DNA of 64,000 nucleotides from Blastococcus sp. TBT05-19 (GCF_003319095.1 NZ_QOHI01000006.1:62001-126000), one strand, 5' to 3'. Counted from the first letter of the stretch, positions 1 to 9,661 are shown. The notes: generated by a model from the sequence alone, not told the origin. Made by a program: numbers and translations.

Positions 1-333
1 GCTGCCGGTGATGAGCTTGCCGGTCGGCGTGCGCCGGCGCAGTCCGATGACGATGAGGCTCGCCTTGACCCGGTCGGCTGCGTCCACGACCTCCTCGGCG
101 GCCTCGTGGCCGCGCACCTGCTGCTCGATCTCGTAGACGACGCCGGTGCCGTCGAGCCGCTCGCGCAGCTGCGCCAGCCGGTCCTCCGACACGTACCGGC
201 TGTCGACGAAGGCGTCGCCGCGCGAGCTGTTGACGACGTGCAGCGGCTCCTCGCGGCGCTGCGCCTCGGTCACGGCAGCGGTGAGGGCGGCCTCGCCCTC
301 GGGGGTCGGCACGTAGCCCACGACGATCGTCAT
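1..333 (-). CDS. Universal stress protein (UspA family), C-terminus cut off by window edge
   Basis: Reading down from ATG at 333 gives 111 codons with no stop before the left edge. The N-terminus MTIVVGYVPTPEG fits the first strand of a UspA fold. Near the edge, VIGLRRRTPTGKLITGS matches the ATP-binding signature G-2X-G-9X-G(S/T) in loose form. USPs are small cytoplasmic nucleotide-binding dimers linked to stress survival. Only about 20-30 residues should be missing. The gene is followed on the same strand by nothing visible here; upstream lies the end of a response regulator gene, 70 bp away, so it probably has its own promoter. Confidence 0.85.
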   Translation of the reverse strand, partial: MTIVVGYVPTPEGEAALTAAVTEAQRREEPLHVVNSSRGDAFVDSRYVSEDRLAQLRERLDGTGVVYEIEQQVRGHEAAEEVVDAADRVKASLIVIGLRRRTPTGKLITGS

Positions 334-403
334 GCGGGCAGCCTCGCCGATGGCTCCTCGACCGTCAGCATTGCGCGCCTAACGGTCGTATCGGTCCTTG
401 CGG

Positions 404-1093
404 TCACCGGGACGCGGTCCGGAGGGTGAACCGTCGCTCCGGGCGCCCGGCCGTGCCGTACCGCTGCCGCACGTCGGCCTGCTCCTGCGCGACCAGCTGC
501 TCCAGGTAGCGCCGCGCGCTCACCCGGGCCAGGCCGGTCCGCTCGCTGCACTCCGAGGCGGAGAGCCCGTCGCCGGCCGCCGCCGCGAGCGCCTCGCGGA
601 CCAGCTCGAGGGTCTGCGGGGTGATGCCCTTGGGGGTCGCCACCGGTGCCGGTGCGCTGCCGCGGACGCCCGCGAACACCCGGTCGACGTCGCGCTGCCC
701 GGCGACGTCCAGCTCGGCCAGCTCGCCGCGCAGGGCGGCGTACTGCCGCAGCCGGTCCTCGAAGGTCCGCCGGTCGAACGGCTTGACCAGGTAGTGCAGG
801 ACCCCGCCGTGCAGGGCGCTGCGGATGCTGTCGACGTCGCGGGCGGCGCTGATCACCACGACGTCGGCCGTCGAGCCCTCCGCCCGCAACCGGCGCAGCA
901 CCTCCAGCCCGGTCATGTCGGGGAGGTAGATGTCGAGGAGGACCAGGTCGGGCCGCAGCCGCCCCACCGCGGAGAGCGCCTCCGAGCCGCTGGCGGCGGT
1001 GCCGACCACCTCGAAGCCGTCGAGCGCGGCCACGAAGGCCGAGTGCACCTTCGCCACCATGAAGTCGTCGTCGACGATCAGGACGCCGATCAC
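404..1093 (-). CDS. CitB/DcuR-type response regulator
   Basis: A 229-residue protein. An N-terminal receiver domain begins VIGVLIVDDDF, with acidic residues D8-D10, the phospho-acceptor D54 (LLDIYLPDMTG) and the conserved Lys in YLVKPF. The C-terminal part carries a helix-turn-helix (SASECSERTGLARVSARRYL) typical of the CitB/DcuR/DctR group rather than OmpR or NarL types. The start is GTG at 1093, whose bases overlap the TGA of the sensor kinase (GTGA), so the pair is translationally coupled. It sits divergent from tctCBA, so control of tricarboxylate uptake is the likely role. The specific inducer cannot be read from sequence. Confidence 0.9.
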   Translation of the reverse strand: MIGVLIVDDDFMVAKVHSAFVAALDGFEVVGTAASGSEALSAVGRLRPDLVLLDIYLPDMTGLEVLRRLRAEGSTADVVVISAARDVDSIRSALHGGVLHYLVKPFDRRTFEDRLRQYAALRGELAELDVAGQRDVDRVFAGVRGSAPAPVATPKGITPQTLELVREALAAAAGDGLSASECSERTGLARVSARRYLEQLVAQEQADVRQRYGTAGRPERRFTLRTASR

Positions 1094-2691
1094 GAGCTCA
1101 CCAGCGCCGGATCGGCGGGCATGCGCGCCACGAACGTGGAGGCGCCCTGCGAGGAGACGGTCACGTCCCCGCCGCGGCGCGTGCAGAGCAGGTGCACCAG
1201 CGACAGGCCGATCCCGTGCTCGCCCGCGGACCCCTGGCCGGCGACGGCGCCCTTGGTGGAGACCCCGCGCCGGAACACCTCGCGCTCCATCCCCGCCGGC
1301 ACACCGGGCCCCGAGTCGCGCACGACCACCTCCACCTCTCCGTCGACCAGTCCCAGCGACACCTCGACCCACCGCTGCGGGGCGGCCGACGCCGCGTCCA
1401 GCGCGTTGTCCACCAGGTTCCCGACGACCGTGGCGACGTCGGTGCTCAGCTCGCCCGGGAGCACCGGGAGCGACGAGTCGGGGGCCACGCGCAGGTCCAC
1501 GCCCAGCTCGTCGGCCTGGCTGCCCTTGGCGATGAGCAGGGCGGCGATCGAGGGGTCGCGCACCGCGGAGGTGACGTGGGCGGTGAACTCCGAGCGGCTG
1601 GAGCTCACCCGGTGCACGAACCGCACCGCCTCGTCGGCCTCCCCGATCTCGATGAGGCCCGCGATGGTGTGCAGCCGGTTGCTGAACTCGTGCGCCTGCG
1701 CCCGGAGGGTGTCGGTGACGTGCCGGGTGAGGTCCAGCTCGCGGCGCAGCTCCAGCAGCTCGGTGCGGTCGCGCAGCGTCGTCACCGACCCGATCGGCCG
1801 GCCGCGGCTGGCGATCGGCAGCCGGTTGACGACCAGCACCCGCCCGGCGCTGGCGACGGCGCGGTCGCGCTCCACGTCGCCGGAGAGGAAGGCGTCGAGC
1901 AGCTCCTCCCCCACGCCCAGCTCGGCGAGCGTGCGGCCCAGCGCGTCACCGGGGATGCGCAGCAGCCGGATCGCCTCGTCGTTGATGAGCGTGACGCGCC
2001 CGCGCAGGTCCAGTCCGACGACGCCCTCGCGGATGCCGTGCAGCATCGCGTCCCTGTGCTCCACCAGCCCGGTGATCTCCGCCGGCTCCAGGCCGAGCGT
2101 CTGCCGCTTCACCCGCCTCGCCACCAGCAGCGACCCGCCGACGCCGAGCACGCTGGCCAGCCCGAGGTAGGTGAGCAGGTTCGGCGCGGCCTCCTCGAGC
2201 CCCTCGATCACGCCGGGGTAGCTGCGCTGCACCGCGACGAAGCCGATCACGTCGTCGTCGCGCGGGACCAGGATGGGCGCCATCGCGACGGCTGCCCGGC
2301 CACCGCCCACCTCGGTGTCCCCGAGCCACGACCGGCCCTCCAGCACGGTGCTGCCCCCGAGGTCGTACCGGCTGTCGATCTCCCCCGGGACCGCGCTGGC
2401 CACGATGGTGCGGTCGGCGAGCGCCACCACCACCGAGTCCGACCCCGAGACGCTGCGCGCGCTCTCCGCGGCCACCCGGACGTAGATCGGCTGGTCCTCC
2501 AGCAGCGCCTCCCGCGTGGAACCGGCGTTGGCCAGCGTCTCCGCGATCGCCTGCGCCCGCCGTCCCTCGACGTCCTCGGCGCGCTCGGTCGACTGCGCCA
2601 CGGAGATCGCGGCGACGCCGACCAGCACCACGCAGATGATGACCACCTGCAGGGCCAGCAGCTGGCCGGCCAGCGAGAGCCGCCGCGACAC
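1090..2691 (-). CDS. CitA/DcuS-type membrane sensor histidine kinase
   Basis: A 533-residue kinase. TM1 is near residues 10-33 (LLALQVVIICVVLVGVAAI), followed by an extracytoplasmic sensor region of about 130 residues (single-Cache type expected), TM2 (LLTYLGLASVLGVGGSLLVA) and a cytoplasmic PAS (LRGRVTLINDEAIRLL). The H-box is LRAQAHEFSNRLHTIAGL with His334. The ATPase has the N box (VGNLVDNALDAAS) and G boxes (DSGPGVP, GEHGIGL). The H-box form is diagnostic of the CitA/DcuS family, which senses citrate or C4-dicarboxylates. GTG at 2691 is chosen because AGGAGG lies four bases before it. It is co-transcribed with the regulator downstream. Confidence 0.92.
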   Translation of the reverse strand: MSRRLSLAGQLLALQVVIICVVLVGVAAISVAQSTERAEDVEGRRAQAIAETLANAGSTREALLEDQPIYVRVAAESARSVSGSDSVVVALADRTIVASAVPGEIDSRYDLGGSTVLEGRSWLGDTEVGGGRAAVAMAPILVPRDDDVIGFVAVQRSYPGVIEGLEEAAPNLLTYLGLASVLGVGGSLLVARRVKRQTLGLEPAEITGLVEHRDAMLHGIREGVVGLDLRGRVTLINDEAIRLLRIPGDALGRTLAELGVGEELLDAFLSGDVERDRAVASAGRVLVVNRLPIASRGRPIGSVTTLRDRTELLELRRELDLTRHVTDTLRAQAHEFSNRLHTIAGLIEIGEADEAVRFVHRVSSSRSEFTAHVTSAVRDPSIAALLIAKGSQADELGVDLRVAPDSSLPVLPGELSTDVATVVGNLVDNALDAASAAPQRWVEVSLGLVDGEVEVVVRDSGPGVPAGMEREVFRRGVSTKGAVAGQGSAGEHGIGLSLVHLLCTRRGGDVTVSSQGASTFVARMPADPALVSS

Positions 2692-2764
2692 GGTGCCTCC
2701 TGAGGGGGTCGACGGGGAGCGAGGGCGCCCAGCAGAGCACGGTCCGAGGGGCCCCGGAGCGTGG

Positions 2765-2814
2765 ACACAAGGAACACAAAGCTCAATGCGCACTCAAGGG
2801 TGACACGGGTCACC
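2765..2814. promoter_or_regulatory. Candidate operator between sensor kinase and tctC
   Basis: The 181-bp divergent gap holds a direct repeat ACACAA-GGA-ACACAA (2765-2779, about 0.9 turn apart). It also holds a perfect inverted repeat GGTGAC-ACGG-GTCACC (2799-2814). Its A+T content is higher than the flanks. CitB-type regulators usually bind such intergenic sites. That the regulator at 404-1093 binds here is inference. Confidence 0.4.
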
Positions 2815-2872
2815 GGCGCGACGATCTTCCCTGTCACGAGGTGGTCATCCACCCCAGACCCAGGAGGACAAG

Positions 2873-3877
2873 ATGCGCACTGCTTCCGTGCGGAAGCTCA
2901 CCGTCGGCGCCCTCGCCGCGGGGCTCGTGCTCACCGGCTGCGGCACCACGGCCGACGGCGGCTCGGCGTCCGGCGGCGGCGCCGACGGCCCGATCAGCGG
3001 CCTGCGGCTGCTGGTCCCGAACTCCCCCGGCAGCGGCTACGACACCACCGGTCGCGCCGTCGCCCAGGTGATGGAGGACGAGGAGCTGGCGTCGGGCATC
3101 GAGGTCTTCAACCTGGAGGGCGCCGGCGGCACCGTCGGTCTCCAGCGGCTCGTGAACGAGGACGGCAACGCCAAGATGCTCATGCAGATGGGCCTCGGCG
3201 TCGTCGGCGCGCAGTTCAGCAACCAGTCCGAGGCGACCCTCGACCAGACCACTCCGATCGCCAAGCTGATCGAGGAGGCCGAGGCGATCGTCGTCCCCGG
3301 CGACTCCCCGTTCCAGTCGATCGACGACCTGGTGGCGGCGTGGAAGGCCGACCCGGGCGGCACCCCGGTCGGCGGCGCCTCCAACCCCGGTGGCCCCGAC
3401 CACCTGACCCCGATGCTGCTCGCGCAGGAGACCGGCGTCGACCCGACCGAGGTCAACTACGTGTCCTACGACGGCGGCGGCGAGCTGCTCGCCGGGATCC
3501 TCGGCGGCGACGTCGCGTTCGCGGCGACCGGCGTCGGCGAGGTCACCGAGGCCGCCGAGGCCGGGGACGTCCGCATCCTGGCGGTCACCAGCGAGGAGGC
3601 CGTGGAGGGCGTCGACGCCCCCACGCTCACCGACGAGGGCATCGACCTGGTCTTCGCCAACTGGCGCGGCATCGTGGCGGCCCCGGGGATCTCCGACGAC
3701 GAGAAGCAGGCCTTCGTCGACGCGGTCACCGAGATGCACGACAGCGAGGCGTGGCAGCAGGTGCTCGAGGACCAGGGCTGGACCGACGCCTTCGTCGTCG
3801 GTGACGACTTCTCCTCGTTCCTCTCCGAGGAGAGCGACCGCGTCGAGCAGGTCATGAGCGAGCTGGGCCTGGCATGA
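2873..3877 (+). CDS. tctC: Tripartite tricarboxylate transporter substrate-binding lipoprotein TctC
   Basis: A 334-residue protein. It has a lipoprotein signal peptide ([19 protein letters not shown], then LTGC) followed by a BUG/TctC-type periplasmic fold. Family marks include [12 protein letters not shown] at the start of the mature domain and [12 protein letters not shown] in the ligand loop. It would capture a tricarboxylate such as citrate outside the membrane and hand it to TctAB. AGGAGGAC precedes the ATG. The stop overlaps the tctB start (ATGA), so tctCBA is one coupled operon. The ligand is not certain, since BUG proteins also bind other carboxylates. Confidence 0.92.
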   Translation: MRTASVRKLTVGALAAGLVLTGCGTTADGGSASGGGADGPISGLRLLVPNSPGSGYDTTGRAVAQVMEDEELASGIEVFNLEGAGGTVGLQRLVNEDGNAKMLMQMGLGVVGAQFSNQSEATLDQTTPIAKLIEEAEAIVVPGDSPFQSIDDLVAAWKADPGGTPVGGASNPGGPDHLTPMLLAQETGVDPTEVNYVSYDGGGELLAGILGGDVAFAATGVGEVTEAAEAGDVRILAVTSEEAVEGVDAPTLTDEGIDLVFANWRGIVAAPGISDDEKQAFVDAVTEMHDSEAWQQVLEDQGWTDAFVVGDDFSSFLSEESDRVEQVMSELGLA

Positions 3878-4389
3878 GCTCTGCCGCTCCCGGCGGCACG
3901 ACGACGGAACAGGGCCGCTCCGAGTACGGGGTGGCCCTGTTCCTCGCAGCCCTCGGTGTCCTCGTCATCGTGCAGGCGCTCCTCATCCCGGAGAGCCGGA
4001 TCGCCCGTGGGCCGGTCGGCCCGGCCACGGTGCCCCTCGTCGTGGGCGGCCTGCTGGTCGTCGTCGCCGGTTTCCTCGCCCTCGACGTGTTCCGCGGTGG
4101 TCGCGGCGAGCCGGAGGCCGGCGAGGACGTCGAGCTCACCGGCAGCAGCGACTGGCGCACGGTCCTCCTGCTGGCCGTCGCCTTCATCGCCAACGCGCTG
4201 CTGATCGAGTCGATGGGCTGGTGGTTCTCCGGCGCCGTGCTCTTCTGGGGAGCGGCGTTCGCCCTCGGGAGCCGGCACTACGTGCGCGACGCGCTCATCG
4301 CCTTCGCGCTCTCGTTCGGCTCGTTCTACCTGTTCGCCCTCGGGCTCGGCGTCGTGCTGCCCCCCGGCATCCTGGACGGGATCCTCTGA
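3874..4389 (+). CDS. tctB: Tripartite tricarboxylate transporter small membrane subunit TctB
   Basis: A 171-residue protein with four hydrophobic segments, near residues 15-35 ([19 protein letters not shown]), 48-70 ([20 protein letters not shown]), 92-125 and 140-168. This matches the size and layout of TctB/DUF1468 proteins. ATG at 3874 overlaps the tctC stop and its own TGA overlaps the tctA ATG at 4389. It partners the large TctA subunit in the membrane; by itself it has no known catalytic residues. Confidence 0.88.
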   Translation: MSSAAPGGTTTEQGRSEYGVALFLAALGVLVIVQALLIPESRIARGPVGPATVPLVVGGLLVVVAGFLALDVFRGGRGEPEAGEDVELTGSSDWRTVLLLAVAFIANALLIESMGWWFSGAVLFWGAAFALGSRHYVRDALIAFALSFGSFYLFALGLGVVLPPGILDGIL

Positions 4390-6014
4390 TGGACGCCTTC
4401 ACCGAGCTGATCGGCGGGTTCGGCACCGCGCTGACCCCCACGAACCTGCTGTACGCCTTCATCGGCGTGCTCCTGGGCACCGCGATCGGCGTGCTCCCCG
4501 GCATCGGGCCGGCCATGACGGTCGCGCTGCTGCTGCCGCTCACCCGCGGCCTGGACGTCACCGGCGCGCTGATCATGTTCGCCGGCATCTACTACGGCGG
4601 CATGTACGGCGGGTCGACGACGTCGATCCTGCTCAACACCCCCGGTGAGAGCGCCTCGGTGGTCACCGCCATCGAGGGCAACAGGATGGCGAAGTCGGGC
4701 CGTGCCGCCCAGGCGCTGGCGACCGCGGCCATCGGCTCGTTCGTCGCCGGCACCATCGCCACGCTGCTGCTCGCCCTCGTGGCGCCCACGGTCGCCGACC
4801 TGGCGGTCGAGGTCTCCCCCGCCGACACCTTCGCGATCATGGTGCTGGCCTTCATCGCCGTGACCTCGGTGCTCGGCAGCTCCCGCATCCGCGGTCTCGC
4901 CGCGCTCGGCATCGGGCTGACCATCGGTCTCATCGGCATCGACCCGACCTCCGGGCAGCAGCGCTTCACCTTCGGCATCGGCGAGCTCGCCGAGGGCATC
5001 GACGTCGTCGTCGTCGCGGTGGGCCTGTTCGCGGTCGGCGAGTCGCTGTGGACCGCGGCGCACCTGCGCCGCAAGCCGATCGACGTCATCCCGGTGGGCA
5101 GCCCGCGGATGAGCCGCAAGGACTTCCGCCGCTCCTGGAAGCCGTGGCTGCGCGGAACCGCCATCGGCTTCCCGTTCGGCGCCGTCCCCGCCGGCGGCGC
5201 GGAGATCCCGACGTTCCTCTCCTACGTCACCGAGAAGCGGCTCTCCGAGCACCCCGAGGAGTTCGGCAAGGGCGCCATCGAGGGCGTGGCCGGCCCGGAG
5301 GCGACCAACAACGCCTCCGCCGCCGGTGGTCTGGTGCCGCTGCTGACCCTCGGCATCCCGACGACGGCCACCGCCGCGGTCATGCTGGCCGCGATCCAGA
5401 GCTACGGCATCGAGCCGGGCCCGCAGCTGTTCGACAACGAGCCCGAGCTGGTCTGGGGGCTGATCGCCAGCCTCTTCATCGGCAACGCGGTGCTGCTGCT
5501 GCTCAACCTGCCGCTGGCCCCGGTGTGGGCGAAGCTCCTGCGGATCCCCCGCTCGTACCTGTACGCCGGGATCCTCTTCTTCTCCAGCCTCGGCGCGTAC
5601 GCGGCCAACGCCAACACCTTCGACCTGTTCCTGCTGCTGGCCATCGGTGCGCTCGGCTTCATGATGCGCCGCTACGGCCTGCCGATCCTGCCGGCGATCA
5701 TCGGCGTCATCCTCGGCCCGTTCGCGGAGCAGGAGATGCGCCAGGCGCTGCAGATCAGCAACGGCGACCTCGGCGGGCTGATCGACCCGATGTCCGTGGT
5801 CGTCTACGCGATCGTCGCGCTGATCCTGCTGTGGCCGCTGGTCCGGCGGTTCGTCCCGCGGAAGGTGGTCCCCAGCGTGCTGGAAGAGGCCACGCACGAG
5901 ATCGAGGAGGCCCACTCCCACCACGGCCTCACCGACTCCGTGTCGGTCTCCGGGACGACCGAGGCCCGGCGGCGGTTCGACCGTGCGAACGACACCGAGG
6001 CCGGCGACGGCTGA
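4389..6014 (+). CDS. tctA: Tripartite tricarboxylate transporter large permease TctA
   Basis: A 541-residue polytopic membrane protein, slightly longer than the usual 500 residues. The extra length is a charged C-terminal tail ([15 protein letters not shown]). The family signature is clear: [17 protein letters not shown] near residue 38, [20 protein letters not shown] near 70, and a second half with [20 protein letters not shown]. It should form the ion-coupled translocation channel for the substrate captured by TctC. ATG at 4389 is used because it overlaps the tctB stop; a longer upstream reading would run through tctB. The operon ends at the hairpin at 6032. Confidence 0.93.
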   Translation: MDAFTELIGGFGTALTPTNLLYAFIGVLLGTAIGVLPGIGPAMTVALLLPLTRGLDVTGALIMFAGIYYGGMYGGSTTSILLNTPGESASVVTAIEGNRMAKSGRAAQALATAAIGSFVAGTIATLLLALVAPTVADLAVEVSPADTFAIMVLAFIAVTSVLGSSRIRGLAALGIGLTIGLIGIDPTSGQQRFTFGIGELAEGIDVVVVAVGLFAVGESLWTAAHLRRKPIDVIPVGSPRMSRKDFRRSWKPWLRGTAIGFPFGAVPAGGAEIPTFLSYVTEKRLSEHPEEFGKGAIEGVAGPEATNNASAAGGLVPLLTLGIPTTATAAVMLAAIQSYGIEPGPQLFDNEPELVWGLIASLFIGNAVLLLLNLPLAPVWAKLLRIPRSYLYAGILFFSSLGAYAANANTFDLFLLLAIGALGFMMRRYGLPILPAIIGVILGPFAEQEMRQALQISNGDLGGLIDPMSVVVYAIVALILLWPLVRRFVPRKVVPSVLEEATHEIEEAHSHHGLTDSVSVSGTTEARRRFDRANDTEAGDG

Positions 6015-6031
6015 CCGCACCGCACCGACCG

Positions 6032-6088
6032 GGGCCCCGCGTCCCCGTCCGCGCCGCTCCACCGGCGCCGGACGGGAGCGCGGGGCCC
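6032..6088 (+). terminator. Long GC-rich hairpin after tctA
   Basis: The arms 6032-6051 and 6069-6088 are 20 bp each and complementary at 18 or more positions, with a 17-base loop. No T-run follows, as is usual in high-GC actinobacteria. It lies 17 bases after the tctA stop, so it probably ends the tctCBA transcript. It also argues against the next gene starting inside tctA. Confidence 0.65.
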
Positions 6089-6156
6089 TCGTCCGTCGGG
6101 GGCCGTGGAGGGGCCGGTCACGTTTGCCCGCTCCCCGCACCGACAATCCCCCCTGG

Positions 6157-7446
6157 GTGCCAGGCGAGCAGACCCCCGAGGCCGAGCAGGCCCCCACGAT
6201 CGGCTTCCGCGACGGCAGCTCCGACGTCCGCGAGCAGAGCCTCGGCGAGCGGGTCATGGGCTCGCTGCTGGACCGCGCCCACCTCATCCCACCCCGGCTG
6301 GTGGGCCCGCTGGTGGCGCAGGAGCTGGCGGCCATCGGGTGCCGGAGGGTCGCCATCCACCTGCAGGACGTCGAGCAGCAGTCGCTGCGCCCGCTGCGCG
6401 GCGAGGGGCTCGAGGCCGAGGTCCTGCCGACCGACGAGAGCGCGGCCGGGCGGGCGTTCGCCACCGACAGGCTGGTCGAGGTCGAGGACGGCGACGGCGT
6501 CCGGCTGCACCTGCCGATGCTCGACGGCTCCGACCGGGTCGGCGTCCTCTCCTTCACCCTGGACCGGCTGAACGAGCACGACCGGCGGCTGGCGCAACGG
6601 CTGGCGGGGCTGGTCGCCGACCTGGTCGTCACCAAGTCCGCCTACACCGACACCTTCACCCGCGTGCGCACGACGAAGCCGATGAGCCTCGCCGCGCACC
6701 TGCAGTGGAACACCCTGCCGCCGCTGTCGATGACCACGCCGGAGGTGGAGCTCGCCGGGATCCTCGAACCGGCCTACGAGGTCGGTGGCGACTGCTTCGA
6801 CTTCGCCTACGACGAGCACGTCCTGCACCTGGCCGTCTTCGACGCGATGGGTCACGGCCTCGAGGCGGCCACCATGTCGACGGTCGTCGTCGCCGCCTAC
6901 CGGCACGGCCGGCACGCCGACGCCGACCTCGGCCGGTTGTGCCGCGACATGGACGAGGTGATGGCGACCGCTTTCCCCGGTCGCTTCGCCACCGCGCACC
7001 TGGGCCGGCTGGACACCACCACCGGTGTCCTCAGCTACATCAACGCCGGGCACCCCGCCGCGCTCCTGGTCCGCGACGCACGCGTGATCGAGGAGCTGCC
7101 CGGCCCGACCACCCGCCCGCTGGGGCTGGGCGAGGGCGAACCGGACGTCCGGACCGTCCAGCTGGAGCCCGGCGACCGGGTGCTCTTCTTCACCGACGGC
7201 GTCGTCGAGGAACGCTTCGACGACGGCGAGCAGTTCGGCGAGGAGCGGCTGCGCGAGCTGATCGAGCAGACGACCGCCGAGCAGCTGAAGGTCGCCGAGA
7301 CCGTCCGGCGCCTCTCCCACGCGCTGATGGCCGCCCGCCGCGGCCGCACCACCGACGACGCCTCGCTGCTCGTGGTCGAGTGGAAGCAGCCCCCGCACGA
7401 CGACGAGCTCTCGCCGTCCATCCCGGAGGCCACTCCCACCGGCTGA
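6157..7446 (+). CDS. GAF domain plus PP2C-type (SpoIIE/RsbU) phosphatase
   Basis: A 429-residue protein from GTG 6157. Residues about 40-165 form a GAF-like sensor (VMGSLLDRAHLIPPRLV through LRLHLP and VGVLSFTL). Residues 195-410 are a SpoIIE/PPM phosphatase with metal-binding motifs EVGGDCFDFA, FDAMGHGLEAA and FFTDGVVEE, and a TDDASLLVV end. Such phosphatases dephosphorylate STAS anti-anti-sigma proteins. The start is uncertain: the frame is open back to 5983 inside tctA, but a terminator hairpin lies between. ATG at 6256 is another option, and no strong Shine-Dalgarno sequence is seen. It could act on the STAS protein at 33.6-33.9 kb or on another one outside the window. Confidence 0.85.
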   Translation: MPGEQTPEAEQAPTIGFRDGSSDVREQSLGERVMGSLLDRAHLIPPRLVGPLVAQELAAIGCRRVAIHLQDVEQQSLRPLRGEGLEAEVLPTDESAAGRAFATDRLVEVEDGDGVRLHLPMLDGSDRVGVLSFTLDRLNEHDRRLAQRLAGLVADLVVTKSAYTDTFTRVRTTKPMSLAAHLQWNTLPPLSMTTPEVELAGILEPAYEVGGDCFDFAYDEHVLHLAVFDAMGHGLEAATMSTVVVAAYRHGRHADADLGRLCRDMDEVMATAFPGRFATAHLGRLDTTTGVLSYINAGHPAALLVRDARVIEELPGPTTRPLGLGEGEPDVRTVQLEPGDRVLFFTDGVVEERFDDGEQFGEERLRELIEQTTAEQLKVAETVRRLSHALMAARRGRTTDDASLLVVEWKQPPHDDELSPSIPEATPTG

Positions 7447-7457
7447 GCGTGCCGGGC

Positions 7458-8354
7458 TCAGATGCTGCGCCAGCGCCCCTCGGTGGCGTTGCCCGCGGGC
7501 CTGGACTCGAAGACGTTGCCCTCCGTGGGCCCGACCTGGTCGTCGGCCAGCGCCAGCCGCTGCAGGAGCGGTCCGACCAGCAGGTCGTAGACGCCGGGCA
7601 GCAGCCGGAACCCGGCGGTGATCACCGGGTTGAAGATCCCGGCCTGGACGACCCGCACCGGGGTGTCCAGGGTGGAGAGGACCCGGCGGGCCACGCGCTG
7701 CGGCGAGTAGACCGGCGGCGGCGGGCGGCCGGTGCTGCCGGCCCAGGACGCGCCCTGCATGTAGATCGGGGTGTCCACTCCCCCGGGCTGGACGATCGAC
7801 ACCGAGATGCCGGGGACGTCGCGCACCTCCAGCTGCAGCGTCCGCGCCAGGCCCAGCTGCCCCCACTTGGCCGCGACGTAGCTGCCCATGAGCGGCGTCG
7901 CGACGTTGCCCAGCAGCGAGTTCACGATGGCCAGGTGGCCCGCGCCCTGGCGGCGGAAGACCGGCAGCACGTGCCGGGCCACGTTCGCGGTCCCGTGCAC
8001 GGCGGTGTCCACGACCCGCTCGTACACGTCCTTGGGCACGTCCTCGACCTTGCCGTAGGCCATCACCTGCGCGGCGTGGACAACGGTGTCGAGCCGGCCG
8101 AACCGCTCCACGGTGGACCGGACCACGGCGGCGATGCCGTCGTCGTCCAGCACGTCGGCGGGGCACACCACGACGTCGGCCGCGCCGGCGGCGCGCACCT
8201 CGGTGGCCGCCTCCTCCAGCGACTCCCGCCCGCGCGCGACGAGCACCACCCGGGCGCCCCGCTCACCGAGCTGGACGGCGGTCGCGCGGCCGATGCCGCT
8301 GGACGCGCCGGTGACCAGCGCGGTGATGGGTCCGGATCCCTCGGGTAACGGCAC
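7458..8354 (-). CDS. Short-chain dehydrogenase/reductase
   Basis: A 298-residue classical SDR. The cofactor motif is TGASSGIG near residue 15, with the ribose-binding region VARGRESLEE suggesting NADP(H). The catalytic set is N (AIVNSLLG), S, and Y-x-x-x-K in SYVAAKWGQ. A C-terminal stretch of about 100 residues is longer than the core fold and may cover the substrate. GTG at 8354 has GGAGAG upstream. It converges on the GAF-PP2C gene with only 11 bp between stops. The substrate is unknown; similar actinobacterial SDRs act on ketones, sterols or lipids. Confidence 0.88.
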   Translation of the reverse strand: MPLPEGSGPITALVTGASSGIGRATAVQLGERGARVVLVARGRESLEEAATEVRAAGAADVVVCPADVLDDDGIAAVVRSTVERFGRLDTVVHAAQVMAYGKVEDVPKDVYERVVDTAVHGTANVARHVLPVFRRQGAGHLAIVNSLLGNVATPLMGSYVAAKWGQLGLARTLQLEVRDVPGISVSIVQPGGVDTPIYMQGASWAGSTGRPPPPVYSPQRVARRVLSTLDTPVRVVQAGIFNPVITAGFRLLPGVYDLLVGPLLQRLALADDQVGPTEGNVFESRPAGNATEGRWRSI

Positions 8355-8435
8355 GGGCTCTCCTCGCCAGTGGGGGCGGACGGCGTCGTCGACTCCGTCC
8401 GGTGTCCGGGGTGCGCTACCCGGTGCTCCGCGGGA

Positions 8436-8825
8436 TCACGCGTCCAGCCGCTCCCGCAGCCAGCCCGGACCGGCGCAGCGCACCCCGTCCGGCAACCGCG
8501 TCCGGAGCCCGCGGTCGGCGGTCACCACGAGCACCTGCTCCCCCGCGGCGGTCAGCTCGACGACGGCGGCGACCAGCGCGTCGTCCCCGCTGCCGGGCGC
8601 GCGCACCAGCCTGACGCCGTCGGGCGCCGGCACGTCCCGGGCGGCGCCCTCCACGACCGCGACCGGAGCGCCGAGCTCGAGCACCCCGCCGTCGGGGCCG
8701 GGCACCTCGGCGGGGAGCGCGGCCAGCCGCCCGAGCAGCCGGGTGGCCGCACCGGCCCGGTCCCGCCACCACCCGTCCGGGCGCGCTCCCACGACGTTGG
8801 CCAGGTCCACCACCAGCACGGTCAC
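8436..8825 (-). CDS. Small PIN/NYN-like nuclease-fold protein
   Basis: A 129-residue protein. The start VTVLVVDLANVVGARPDGWW carries the D-x-x-N pattern found at the first strand of NYN/PIN ribonucleases. The middle has GSGDDALVAAV and the end VVTADRGLRTRLPDGV, which fit the other acidic positions of that fold. A Mg-dependent RNase role is therefore plausible but unproven. GTG at 8825 was chosen because GAAGGG lies about eight bases before it. The frame is open further upstream but that part is low-complexity and overlaps the divergent gene's leader. It is divergent from the membrane protein at 8947. Confidence 0.7.
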   Translation of the reverse strand: MTVLVVDLANVVGARPDGWWRDRAGAATRLLGRLAALPAEVPGPDGGVLELGAPVAVVEGAARDVPAPDGVRLVRAPGSGDDALVAAVVELTAAGEQVLVVTADRGLRTRLPDGVRCAGPGWLRERLDA

Positions 8826-8946
8826 GCGTTCACCCTTCCCGGCACGTCCGGGCCCGCGTCGTTTCCCCGCCGGACCCCTCGGGCATGCAACCCGATCACC
8901 GCCCGGGGGGACACAGGCGGCTTCCGTCCGGACGAAGGGAACCACC

Positions 8947-9597
8947 ATGGCCGGGAACGACCACACCAGGCACGACCACGACGCGACCGTCGGTGCTCAC
9001 TCCGCCGGCGCCACCGAGGGCGCCTCGGTCAGCCGCGGCGCCGCACGGGACGCGGTCAGCGCCCAGCACGCGCGCTTCGGTGGCATCAAGTGGGGTGCCG
9101 CCTTCTTCGGCTGGCTGTCGGCCAACGGTCTGGCGGTCATCCTCATCGCGCTGCTGTCGGCGGCCGGTGTCGCGCTGGGCCTGTCGCAGGGCGTCAGCTC
9201 CGCCGACGAGGCGGCGGACGAGGTGACCACCGGCATCGGCATCGGCGGCGGCATCGCCGTCCTCGTCGTCCTCTTCCTCGCCTACCTGGCCGGCGGGTAC
9301 GTCGCCGGCCGGATGTCCCGCTTCGACGGAGCCCGCCAGGGCATCGCGGTGTGGGTGATCGGCCTGCTCGTCGTGCTGGCCCTCGCCGCCGCCGGTGCCA
9401 TCCTCGGCGCGCAGTACAACGTGCTGCAGCAGCTCAACCTCCCGCGCATCCCGGTCGACGAGGGCACCGCCACCACCGCGGGCATCATCACCCTGGTCGC
9501 GATCCTGCTGATCACGCTGCTGGGCGCGATCCTGGGCGGCAAGCTCGGCGAGCGCTACCACCGCAAGGTCGACCGCGCGGGCTTCGAGATCGCCTGA
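8947..9597 (+). CDS. Four-helix integral membrane protein of unknown function
   Basis: A 216-residue protein with a His- and Asp-rich soluble start (NDHTRHDHDATVGAHSA). It then has four hydrophobic segments near residues 60-82, 101-122, 136-158 and 177-200, and ends with a charged tail. The small-residue pairs (AGGYVAGRMSRFDGARQGI) resemble actinobacterial TIGR04086/YrzE-like proteins, but no catalytic motif is visible. ATG at 8947 has GAAGGGA before it. The His/Asp-rich N-terminus could bind metal, but this is only suggested by composition. Confidence 0.8.
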   Translation: MAGNDHTRHDHDATVGAHSAGATEGASVSRGAARDAVSAQHARFGGIKWGAAFFGWLSANGLAVILIALLSAAGVALGLSQGVSSADEAADEVTTGIGIGGGIAVLVVLFLAYLAGGYVAGRMSRFDGARQGIAVWVIGLLVVLALAAAGAILGAQYNVLQQLNLPRIPVDEGTATTAGIITLVAILLITLLGAILGGKLGERYHRKVDRAGFEIA

Positions 9598-9661
9598 ACC
9601 GCGGCCCCGTTCAGGGGCCCGCCCGAGCGTGCGAGGGGTGGGGGGAACGGGGTCCTCTACC

